Assembly (NCBI RefSeq): GCF_017654505.1
Contig: NC_054536.1
Span: 30,021,970 to 30,085,969, forward strand
From: Polyodon spathula
Taxonomy: Eukaryota; Chordata; Actinopteri; Acipenseriformes; Polyodontidae
Direction: 5' to 3'
Length of the DNA: 64,000 nucleotides
Shown here: one piece after another, positions 35,106-47,500 of the stretch
Numbering within the stretch: the first letter of the stretch is position 1
Layout: every line of letters begins with the position of its first letter
Made by a program: the position numbers and the translations under genes
The notes under the pieces: model-generated
The model's input: only the letters and a program-made list of their open reading frames with translations
The model's database searches: none
Told to the model about the DNA's origin: nothing

Positions 35106-36570
35106 CAGGTAAGAATAAATAAATAATACTTTTTTTTTAATATAACTTCTTGTGTATGCTTCTGTAAAATGTTTTTTTTTTTTTTTTTTTTTCCAGGTTT
35201 ATTTGTCTATGTTGTTCAGTTGTTTCTGCTCATCTGATAATAAATCGATTGCTGTTGAAAAGTAAAAAATGTATTGCTATCATTTCAGTTTTATAAATAT
35301 GCACAGTGTTGTAAACCGATGTCTGTTCAGATGTTTATTTATTTACATTTTTTTTTTTTTGATTTGTAATATATATTATTTGCTTCGGTTGTTCAGATGT
35401 TTGTGGCGTACCGCATGAGTTATTTTGTTTATTTTGTCTGACAAAGAGATAAAAGCAATATGTTTTCTAAATGATTACACAAAACCGGCGCTTCTACGGT
35501 CCTTCTAGTGTTAAATACTCTATCCTGATTGGCTAAAACAGGTCACATGGAGTATTCCCATGGGTTGAAACTTTTTTCAAAAAGGGGCGAATCACTTGTA
35601 GATACGTAGTATGTAGTCCAAATTTTGAAAAACACAAAAACGGTAGCCATATTTACATTTATATTAATAAACATGACAAACCACATTTAATATATCATTT
35701 TGAAAAAAAAAAAAAAACAGTAGCCATATCTAAATTGATGACTGACGAGGTATATCAATTTTTATTTTTTTGGGAAACCAAACTCTGAGAATTTAGATTG
35801 CACCAACACTTATTCAAGTGGTGAAACAAAAATAATACTGCCTGGGCATCGGGTGTCCTTTTTATGCCACTGGCCTAGTATTTTAAATGTAAACAACATC
35901 TTTGTTGCCACTGGAAACGGTACCGCAAATCTGGCATGGATAAGTCACTACTCCCGGACCGTGTTTAAAATGCAATTGTTTTAAAAGGAGGCGGTTTGGA
36001 ATAGGAAATTCTGCATATTTTACATTATACAGAAGATAAGGGTCGCTACCGAAACTCTTTGGATTCCCATGATGCACCGCTTCGACATTGACGGAAGAAA
36101 AGGCGTGCTTTACTACAGAAAGCGAAATCAAAAATTAAAAAGCTTTTTTATTCTCTGGCATAATGTTTTTGTTTTACTGATGTCATTGTACGTTCAATAA
36201 AGATAACGATCTAACTTAAAAAAAAAAAAAAAACTTTAAAAAGACACTGTGCCTTTAATAAAGCATCATTCAGGCTAGACTGAAAGCATTGCCCCCAAAA
36301 TGTCCATTCATTGCCAAGCTATGACATTTCAATCCATTTGTCTTATTTATTCAGTTACCTTGGGGACAACAACCTCTGCTGCAGTTTTAACAGCTAAAGG
36401 ACATTTCTCAATCCCGTATAAGGCTCAGACTGGCTCATGTGATGTAACGTGGAGGCAGGAGTGTATTTATTCCAGCTGCCAGGCACGCCAGCACGTTTTA
36501 GGGAAAGCCTCGAACTGCTAGGAGCTCACCAGACAAACAGACCGGGATATTTAATATTCTGTAATCCACT
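35106..36570. other. Region between piggyBac relic and GLIPR2
   Basis: AT-rich with several poly-A/T runs. The last 270 bp presumably include the GLIPR2 promoter and 5' UTR, but no strong core-promoter motif was seen. Confidence 0.4.
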
Positions 36571-36583
36571 ATGGGGAAGTCAG
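36571..36583 (+). CDS. glipr2: GLIPR2 exon 1 (13 nt, MGKS)
   Basis: Codes MGKS plus one base of Ala5, followed by donor GTAAAT. It is too short to find by ORF length. It is supported by the exact family N-terminus and by the phase match to the exon at 39849, which continues ASKQF. Confidence 0.85.
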
Positions 36584-38289
36584 GTAAATTCATTTTTATA
36601 TCAGGTTTTGTTTTACTGCGAGGCCTTACACAGTTTAAGCTTGGATTTTTAAGTCATTTGTCAACTTAAAAAATTATATCTGTTAGTTTATGCATGATTC
36701 AGCTTGCTGCTGGGTGGACTGTGTCAGAAGAGATTGGAGGAGCGTGCCACACGGAACTCAGTCAGATGGATAAAAGTGAAGCAGAAATTAAAAACCAAAA
36801 AAATGTAATAACAGTTTCGTCACCTGCAGGCCTTGGTGTGTTTATTAAAGCTGAATGTACTATTGTTTAGTTGTATATAATTTAGATAATGCATATTTTG
36901 TAGTTTGAATTGATTCTGTGAAAACCACAGAAGTCTAGGGGGGGGGGGGAGACAACATTTGTAAGGCTATTTTATATACATTTTGTCATGCGTGCTTGTG
37001 CTGTGTATGTGCAATTTAAACAGAGGTGTAATCTACTGTGTCCTCTCACTTTTTCAGTTAGGGGTAATTGTTTTAGAACAACCCTCTCACCCCAGCAACC
37101 ACCCATACCTCCCTTGCTTCTTGGTAACTGTGCATTATTCTGAAGGGGTCTCTCTCTATATTTATCTTTATATAAATGTCAGCATTAAAACAGCATTCAA
37201 TAAACAGTACTGTACAGAGGGTGTGCCATTTTTGGCCACGACTCAAAGGGCTATACTTGCAAGGATGTGTGAGATAGAATAGTAGATTATGACTTAAAGG
37301 TTGTTGTGGTTTTTTTTTCTTTTTTTTTAAGGAAACAAAAGTTCACTTATTTGTAATGCAGATACAGATTGCAGTGATAAAAATGTTTCTTAGTAAAATT
37401 CCATGAGACTTTCCCATGTCTAGCTATAGTTCTAATCTTGATGCATCTCGGAAGCTAAGCAAGACCTGGTCAGATCAGATGATTGACCTTAAAAGGACAA
37501 TGGTTGTGCAGTGTGAGAGTGCAGGGAGCTCACTAGGGGGTCAGGACTTGGTCAAAGCCCCAGCATGCTTTCCGATTTTGTATTCTAATCATCAACCATT
37601 AGCATGACAGTAAACACATTGATGTCTGGTGTGGTTACCAGTGTCACGTGGGTCAAATTACTTGTTGATTAGTGACAAAAAGAGGGGTGGGGAAACGGTG
37701 ACAATTGCTCTGCATTGTGTTTTGGGGTTGTATGCGAATAGTGAAACCTCGAAGACACACTTGTTCGAGAGTACACTTTTTTTTTTTTTTTCTCTGTAAA
37801 GCAGAAAGGACAAATGCAGTTTTCAGTCTTGGTCTCCAGGCTCAGCTATACCCATTTGCTCCATGGTTGACAGACTGAGAGAAAGTATAACTATATAATG
37901 TGAACAACAATTCTCTCTCTCTCTCCCTATATATATAAAAACACACAAGCAAGCCATTAGAGTAACTGTATATGTAGTGCCTTGGTGTGTTAATGTAATC
38001 CATATTATGATAAAATGATCTGTAAATAGTACACAACAAATAAAGAATAAATGATAAATATATATTAGTCCTAATATAAAAATAGTAAAACCTGCATAAA
38101 ACAGAAAGGGCAAATACAGCGCACAGCCCCCAGTCACAGCTATACCCCTATGTTTAATTTAATATACACAAAACGCTCAACACACACGAAACACACGAAT
38201 TAATTTAGTATATTATTATTATATTATTATTATTATTATTACGAGTTTGTGATAAACAATTAATAATGCTCAAACACTATTGTGATGTG

Positions 38290-38375
<86 letters not shown>

Positions 38376-38471
38376 TACAGGCCAAATTTGTCAAATAATA
38401 AACGTTTATTTTTAACCCACTCGTGCAAATTGACAGGTCTTCAGATAGGCCTTATCCGGAATAATATTATG

Positions 38472-38549
<78 letters not shown>

Positions 38550-41500
38550 AAAAAAGTTTTATCGCACCCAATGCACGTATTATATAAAGCTTGCAAGGTT
38601 TTCAGGCTGCTTATCTATAGTGCACGTGCCTGGTACATTCATTGGTTAATCTACTAACCAATTACCTGGAGCTGTTAACCTGCACCAGTGTGGATCTCTT
38701 TCCACCTGGTCATGCTAATTAAAACACCTGTTGAGTTGATATTGTTATTTAGAATCCTTACTGCTAAGAACATTAAAATGGATGCTTTCCCAGCAGTGCC
38801 TTGCTGAATTACTTGTTTTAAAAGACTGGCCTGGGAACATTCCCTGCCTGCCTTGGTTAATGTCAATGTCTTAGATAGTCTTCATTCACTCAACCCCCAT
38901 AGGAAAAGACATTGTTGGACTTTTTTTTTTTTTTCTTGGAGGATCTGTTCTGCATAAACTGTTTATAAGTTGTGGGAGGGACAGAGGAAGCATGCAGTTT
39001 GAAAGCCAAGCTTGATATAAATTGTTCCTTTTGAGAAGCACAGGGTACCCACAGAGGGAATTCTTGAAGTAAGACCCCATTGGGTTCAGCAGAGGAAACA
39101 TACAGGCTAGGGAGCAAACAACCTTTCTCTGTATCCTAGTCTCCTGGAGCTGGTTTTTCAAAACTTTAGTAATTGGATTTGTGCGTTTGATCTGGATTGT
39201 ATTGTGCAGTTGGGTAATGTGATCGGGATTACTGTGGTCCAGATTTCTTTTTGGTAATCTGATCGCACTTTTAGTCGCGATTAAATATTGCAGTTGGGTT
39301 TTTCAGAATTTAAAGAGGAGATCAGGATTACATTGATCCAAAATACCAGCATTATTATGATCCTACTGCAGGGGTGGATTTAGCTTTTAAATCATAGAAC
39401 ATCAATATTTTGTATGAGTTGTCATAGCAAATACACGCTATGTCCAAATAGTGTTAGAATATAATATTAACATATTTAAGTTTTGTATCCATACCAGCAA
39501 AAAGGAAAACACATATTTAGTGGTATAGCTTTTAATAAAAAATAAAAAAAAATGCATAGCCTACACATACTTCTTCACTTAAGCCTCCTTAAAGCTTGTC
39601 TGAGAGATGCTGAACCCCTGACCGACGAGTAAGATGTCTAAAAACACATCCTTTTTTCAAAAGTTTTATTTAATTTTGATTTTAGTTAAGTGCTAAGTGG
39701 GAAAACAGGCAAATGATACAAAATGTATATTCCAAACCCAAGTCAAGGTTGTGAGGGCATTTTCAATATTATGCATCTTTATTTGTGGCAGCTATTTATT
39801 TTCAGCTATTAAATAATTGTTTTATATTCATTTTATTTTCCACCAAAGCATCGAAGCAATTTGCTGAAGAAGTTTTGAGAGCCCACAATGAATGCAGAAA
39901 AAAACACAGAGTTCCGGTCCTGAAGCTCAGCAGCAAACTCAACAGAGAGGCACAACAGTAAGTTCAGCAGCCTGATTTTAGCTGTGTGCTGTGCTGTATG
40001 CTTTCTCTTGCTGCATGGTTGGTTGTAAGTGTGATTGGGCTGTTTTTGCAGGTATGCAGAGTCCTTGGCCAGCACCAGGGTTCTGAAACACAGTGCGGAA
40101 TCCAGCAGGGGTCAATGTGGAGAGAACCTTGCCTGGGCTTCCTACGATGAGCCAGGTAGGTACAGTACCTTGACATGGCACTGCAAACTGATTTGGTATG
40201 TCAGGCTTGTGTGGGTTTGGGGGAGTGGGGGGAGCTGAAGAGTCCATCTACAAAGTCTGTAAAATTGTTTTGTGCTGGAAATCATCTGAAAAGGTGCTTA
40301 TGATTCCAATACAGCCATCCTCACTGGGAGCTGTTTGACAAACACGGCTCAGTCAATTCTCTCTGATTTCCTCTGTGCTGGTTACCAGTGATGAAATAAA
40401 ATGAAGCTCATTGTGATAATAGAAACAATATATACTGTGTAAGCCAGAGTGAGCCAATGGTGACTGCCGTGACTGGTCAACATTCAGTGAGAGGTCAGTC
40501 TTAATTACCATTCAAGAAACCCATCATTTGGAGGTAAAATTAATAACAAACATTGCACCCAGCCATTCTGAATTGATAGTAAATGATAACATTAGAGAGA
40601 CCATGTGGGAGGGTGTGGGAAGTTCACTGACACAGGAGACAGAAGGTTGGAGTTTGAAACGCCACTTGGGTGCACTGATTTATTTTCACCACAGGGAGGC
40701 ACGGTTGCACAGTTAAAACCCAATACCAACAATGGTAAAGGGTTACAGTCCACTCTTGGCGCACACGCAGGTGCCCGAAATAATAAATTAAAACAGGAGA
40801 TAGAAAACAGGAAAATAAAACACTTAACAAACTACAAATAAAAGATGCGTCTTCCACAGCTAAACTAGCAGTGCCCGTCTCTGATACGTAATTAAATCAA
40901 ATGCAGCGGCTGCCTTCTGCAGCGGGGCTTGCCTGCCCTTTTCCCATTCCAAACACTGTTGATCTGTATTGTGTACTCCAGGTTTTCGTAACCAACTCCT
41001 GTGGTCGTATTTCCTAGAAGGGCAAGAAAGATGAGAATAGAGATAGATAAAGAGACAACACACCCTCACCCAGCCTCTCCGAGTCATTGCAGTGGTTGAC
41101 AGGCGGATCCTACGGGGCTCCCAACCTCCTCCTGCAGGATCATATGTGCGTCAAATAGCCAGCACAGATCGCAGATTAATGCTGTATGTTTTGAAGAGGG
41201 GAAAACAGTTATCTAGATAGTCAGTTATTATTAAAACAAACTAATTGTACACATTATCTTGATGCTCTGAATTTTCTGTATGGTCCCGGCCAAATTTAGC
41301 TGTCACTTTTTGTAAATTACTACTTCTAATACGAGCTCGCTTAGCGTGAATTTCCTGTTTGTGCAAATTATTTTGGAGCCCCTAGGGAAAATAAATTAAT
41401 GGCCCTAGTTCGAATAACTTAGTGTAAAGGATATTGGTAAATGTATTAACCTGCATCCAGATTAGCACATCTGTGCTGTTCTGGGACTACTAATGCTATG

Positions 41501-44500
41501 GTGCATTTCAAGAAAAAGAAGGATGTTTCTGCAGATTTCAACATTGTCGCAAACACTTTCTTAACCATTCTGAAAAACCAGGCTACAATAAGTCTTATGA
41601 ACAGCAAACTGCAGATGTAAGTCTTCAGTGTTTCCTATTAATCAATACCCTGATGTTCAGGACACCTTACTTTTGTGGTTTATCAGAACGGGCCACATAG
41701 GTTTCAAGTCCTTTTCATTTGAAATGCATACTTTTTAAAAGTTTACTTACAATCATATTTTCAATAAAATACACAGTACTTTTAAATGTACAGTACTTTT
41801 CATTGTATTGTAGTTGAAATTTGATTTGTGTTACTGTAACTTCAATAAAAATGTACAGTATGCATTTGGCCCAAAAATACAAATTACTGATTAGACAAAT
41901 TGTTTTGCTTGTCCCTTGAAATTCTTATTAATGAGAGATGACTGCTGAGAAACCTTTTTTTTTTTTTAAATCTGTGGTTGTAAAAACTTACCATGTGTTT
42001 TCATTCTTTCAGGGAAAGAAGTAGCTGAGAGATGGTACAATGAAATAAAAAATTACAATTTTAACTGCCCTGGATTTTCCTCTGGTACAGGTAAGTTTCA
42101 TCCGCCTCTTGACCTTAAAGTGATTGTTAGAGAGGTTTACCAAGGTCTTAATATCTAGTGGAACAAGTTAAAAAAAAACAAGCAAGATCCTCTCTAGAAT
42201 AGTTCTGTAAGCTGTAGTAATAACAATTTCATCTCAAGTAGTTATAGAAGGTATAGAGCATGCTTACAGTTATGTGCAATTCTTATTCAAACAATCTGAA
42301 GCTGCTTCCAGAGGACAGGATGTGGCATCTCATATAGTTCCTATTCTAGCACACCAGCGTTGGAAACACTTCTTTTAGATACCTAAGTGTAGGGAACTGT
42401 TACCAGGGTACCAGGAGGTCACATTCTATATAAGGACGATTTAATGAGGATAGGAGACAACATCAGGAACTGACAAGTACAATTGTGTTGTGCTCTATGT
42501 CTGTGATTTACTCAATGTGGGATAAATGTAACATGGTTCAAGTAAAAGCAACATAGTTCAACATACCAAAGTCTTAAAATCAAAAACTGGAAAATGTCAG
42601 TAATTTTCTTTGCTGCAGATGTTAGCCAGCTGTAGCTGCTGCGGCTGGGGTGTTAAAGGGGACCACAGGAAATAGCTCGCACAAAAAATTACAGAGAAAG
42701 CATGGTGTAAGGAACATTTTGAAACATATAATTAGCCTCATTTGTTGCTCATCACCAAAAATAATTAATAGATCTTAGATAACATGCATTCTACATGAGC
42801 TTACTACTACACCCAAGCCAAAACCTCGTAAACCTGCTTTCTTAGGTAGCATTCAAGGAATTCTAGTTTAGTTTAAAGTGGGACATGATATTTGTGCCTG
42901 CAGCTTTACAACAGGCACTGGTGAATCACTTTGGGTCTGACTTTCTAGCAAAGACATTGCATTGAGGATATTCCATTGATGAAGTTAAAAACAGCACTCT
43001 GTCTACATTCATGAGATATTCTGTTATGCAAGTACAAAGCATAGAAACGAAAGAGTGTTTAAACCTAAATTAAAATGCTGAATTCAGGAAATTACTTTTT
43101 TTTTTTAAATCAAGCTCTTCATCTGTTTAGCAAAGCGATTCACCCAGTCATTCTGTCAAAGTATTTCAATGAATACAAGATAGATTCCAAAATGGGATCC
43201 AGTATGTGATTCACTCTGCTGTAACTTTAAATACTGAAAAGTATTCCAGTGCTATAACTCTCAGTAGGTTAATGTTGACATTTTCTAGCTCCTCCAGCCC
43301 TGGTATTTGGTTTATTCATTGTGCTAGTAGGAGAACTGCTGGACGTACTACTTAATCATGATGAATACAAACTGAAATATTCTTTGCTCATAAATATTTA
43401 TTCAAAATAACTGAGGCACTAATTAGAACGTTGCAGTAGGGTTTATTTCTCGTAGCAACCTCCTAGTGATGGCAGCAAACCAAAGGAGGCAGCTGCATCT
43501 TGTTGGAAGATAAATGTAAGCCAGAATCTTTTGTACAAGTAAAATATTGGAATTGGGGTGAACGAATCTGAATGGGGGGGGGGTTAATTTTAAATGTCAT
43601 GTCCATCATTTTACATCAAAAAAATTAGACTTGAAGACATAATGCCGGGTACTTTACATTGATAAAAATTAAATTGATATAATTGCACATAGAATCCACT
43701 GAATTATTTGATTAACATTTATATTATACATAAAACACTGCAGGACTGTAGCTGGACTATAATTGTATAATATAGTGCACTGAAAGAGTTACCCAGTTGA
43801 CAGCTGGGGCCGAGCATCCGTGTGAAGAAGCAGGGGTTTTGGAACAGGTGTTGGTGTCATCTCAGCAGTGCTTTATATTCTGTTCCACGTCTGACCTCCG
43901 TAGGAAATTGTGGGACAACTGTGTCCCGGTTGTTTTAGAACTTCTGGTAACTGAATAATGCAGCTGAAGAGCAGCCTTCAGTGAACGCAGGCCAGACTTT
44001 GGCTCCACATTGCTAAATGTGTCAGCAGTCCCAAATCAGGACCCACATCGCTATTGTCATCACACCAACTGTTCAATAGACTCAAGTCAGGAGAGACAAT
44101 GTTAATGAATGCCGGTGCCCTTTTCTAAAGTCTTAAACTGGGACAGTTGCTGTGGGAAAACAGCAATCGCACAATTTGCTTTTAAAAAAAAAAAAAAAAA
44201 AACAACAACTTTGGCCTAGGAGAATGATTCGGTGAGAAGGGGCTGGCAACTGTGAGAGCTGAGGAAAGCTGTTTTTTTTTTTTTTTTTTTTTAAATGTTG
44301 TTGACTGGTATTTATTTTTAAGAACATAAGAAAGTTTACAAACGAGAGGAGGCCATTCGGCCCATCTTGCTCGTTTGGTTGTTAGTAGCTTATTGATCCC
44401 AGAATCTCATAAAGCAGCTTCTTGAAGGATCCCAGGGTGTCAGCTTCAACAACATTACTGGGGAGTTGATTCCAGACCCTCACAATTCTCTGTGTAAAAA

Positions 44501-47500
44501 AGTGTCTCCTATTTTCTGTTCTGAATGCCCCTTTTTCTAAACTCCATTTGTGACCCCTGGTCCTTGTTTCTTTTTTCAGGCTGAAAAAGTCCCTTGCGTC
44601 GACACTGTCAATACCTTTTAGAATTCTGAATGCTTTTACAAGAGTGAGACAGGGAAATGCATTGTGTTTTTCAGTGAAGGAATCTGGACTCTGGCTAAAC
44701 AGGCTCATGGTAAAACCTGGAATAGCCTGAACACTCTTGTGTTTTATTTTATTTATTTATTTATTTATTATTTTTTTATTTAAAAAAAAAAAAAAAAAAA
44801 AACTTTTGCTGCTCAAATATGTTGTAGATGTAGGATATGAGAATTTTATCTTAATTCAGTCTGAGTTCTTGTATTTTAGACTTGAAAGTTAGTGCTGTGA
44901 TTGAGCTTTTACATGATCTCAGAACTTGGAAGCACAGAACTTAATCAACCCTGTCAAGATGAGTAAAGGTTTTTTTTTTTTTTTCAGCAAACTCTTATTA
45001 CAGTTGAACCTGTGGTGCGTTCATTTACAAGACAATAGATCGGATACCACAGAGCGAGGAGAGGATTAACTAGTAATAGCTGAGATTGTAGTGTCTGGCA
45101 CTGTCCTTAATACACTATTTCCCAGCCCAGGCATGAAAGGGAAATGGAATGAGAATGTAATTTGTGGGTAAGGCATTTTCTATTACCTGCCATTTCCTTC
45201 ATAATCATAGTCTTATAACTACCATAAATGAAAATGCTACAGTGCTGAATGAAAGCACAAATAGCACATATCACAGAAAATGGGAGAGTGTAATTATCAG
45301 AACCCCCATCCCCTCCACGCTGCCTAGAAAAAAACATCTAAAACCTGAAGAACGACATCCGTTCATTTTAGAAAACAATAATACAGGGGTGGCCAATCCT
45401 GGTCCTGGAGAGCCACAGGGTCTTCTGGTTTTCGTTCCAGTTTCATGGTATGGGCAGGGATAAGCTACAGACAACGAACACAATTGCATTTTATCAATGG
45501 CAATTTGAATGCACAGAGATACCGTGACGAGATCCTGAGGCCGATTGTCGTGCCATTCATCTGCCGCCATCACCTCATGTTTCAGCATGATAATGCAGGG
45601 CCCCATGTCGCAAGGATCTGTACACAATTCCTGGCAGCTGAAAATGTCCCAGTTCTTCCATGGCCTGCATACTCACCAGACATGTCGCCCGTTGAACATG
45701 CTTGGGATGCTCTGGATTGACGTGTACGACAGCGTATTCCAGTTCCCATCAATATCCAGCAACATCACACAGCCATTGAAGAGGAGTGGGACAACATTCC
45801 ACAGACCACAATCAACAGCCTGATCAACTCTATGCGAAGGAGATGTGTCGCGCTGCATGAGGCAAATGGTGGTCACACCAGATACTGACTGGTTTTCTGA
45901 TCCACGCCCTACCTTTCTTTTTTAAAGGTATCTGTGACCAACAGATGCATATCTGTATTCCCAGTCATGTGAAATCCATAGATTAGGGCCTAATGAATTT
46001 ATTTCAATTGACATAACTTGGAGAAAATAAGGTTAACATTGAAGCAAATACAACTAGGTTATAAAGAGTTATTGCAAGTTCACACATGTAACACTCTCAT
46101 CTGCATGCTCAACCCTATATTTTTTTTCCATAAATATTTGTATACGCTTTTTTTAATAACATACATGCAATCTTATAATGCAAACATATTCTCAAATATT
46201 TAACATTCATGCATGTACAGATCTAATCCCATACCCATACTTTCAGTGATAAGTATTACATAGTAGGAATAGTATCTGTCCATGTATTTCTTGTTTGCTT
46301 TCTTGAAATGGTGCCTCTTTCTCTCTCCCTTACCCGTTTTGGTCTGTCAAATGGTGCTTCTTTTTGAAATATTTTCAGCTGATGGTGCTCACGATAATGA
46401 AGGTAATCACTCAGAAAGGTTTTCTACAGGCAGCTGTAGCAGTTTGTTTGTAAAGTGCTAACAAGGACTGGAAATGATTTGGAGAGGAATAACACTGAGA
46501 TGATTTGTAAAATGAGAGAGGAATCCTGCAGGGTTGTTAAAATAACAGACTTGAACATGAGCACTTTTATCAGGGAATGTAGACCCGCGCATGGACTATT
46601 TCTTAGACACAATGTGCCCGATTTTCCATTTTGGAAGTGTATTTACAGTATAATACACATACTATGTATGTGCCTGTGATTTGCCCATAGAGGGGATATT
46701 GGCCAATATAACGATTATCTAATAAAAATCTTAGTTTTCTAGATTTGTATTGCTGTAGCGGAAAAAAGAAATGCAGATAAACAGTTGATTTATGTTCAGA
46801 GTTGTGAAGCATACAAAAATTGTAGTTTAGAAACGCCAAAATGTGGAAATTATGCACTCCCCAAGTATTGTACACTACCCATATAATGTGCAACCAATAT
46901 ACGTTGAATCCACGTCAAAACATTAATATTAATAAACACAACAAGAAAAATACAACTTAGGAATACCTAAGATGCCTTTAAGTTTTGTGACTTCAATGAG
47001 TGTTTAGCCTGTTTTATGCTATTGACACGTTGGAGTAAATGGCTTTGTGAACTTCCCCAATCGTTGTCATTTTGCTAGCCACCCCCTCATTTAATTGTAT
47101 TGTTTAACCCATTGTTATGTTGTAGCCTAGCTAGGTGAAAAAACTGAATTGCTGGGATCATGTGCTCATGCACAGTGTGTGATTAGCTTTTTCTACTAAT
47201 TGCTTGTTATGTTAGTTATTGAGTGACTGGCGTGCAAGTGCACTACACGTACGTAACCATGGTGATATAAATTCTTGTTTTGAGTCCAAGAAATGAGTTA
47301 AGTATAGTAGCTGAACAAAGCTGGTTGTTAAGTAGAGACAGCTTTTGTGAATGTACATGTTAAATCTGTGTTAACAGTTGTTGCCATTAAGTATAGTTGC
47401 ACAAAAGAAACACTGAGTTTTACTTGCTACACAACACCCAAATCAAATGAGCACGCACCAGAGTTATCCAGTTGCATTCCAAGTACATTAATGTAGTTCT

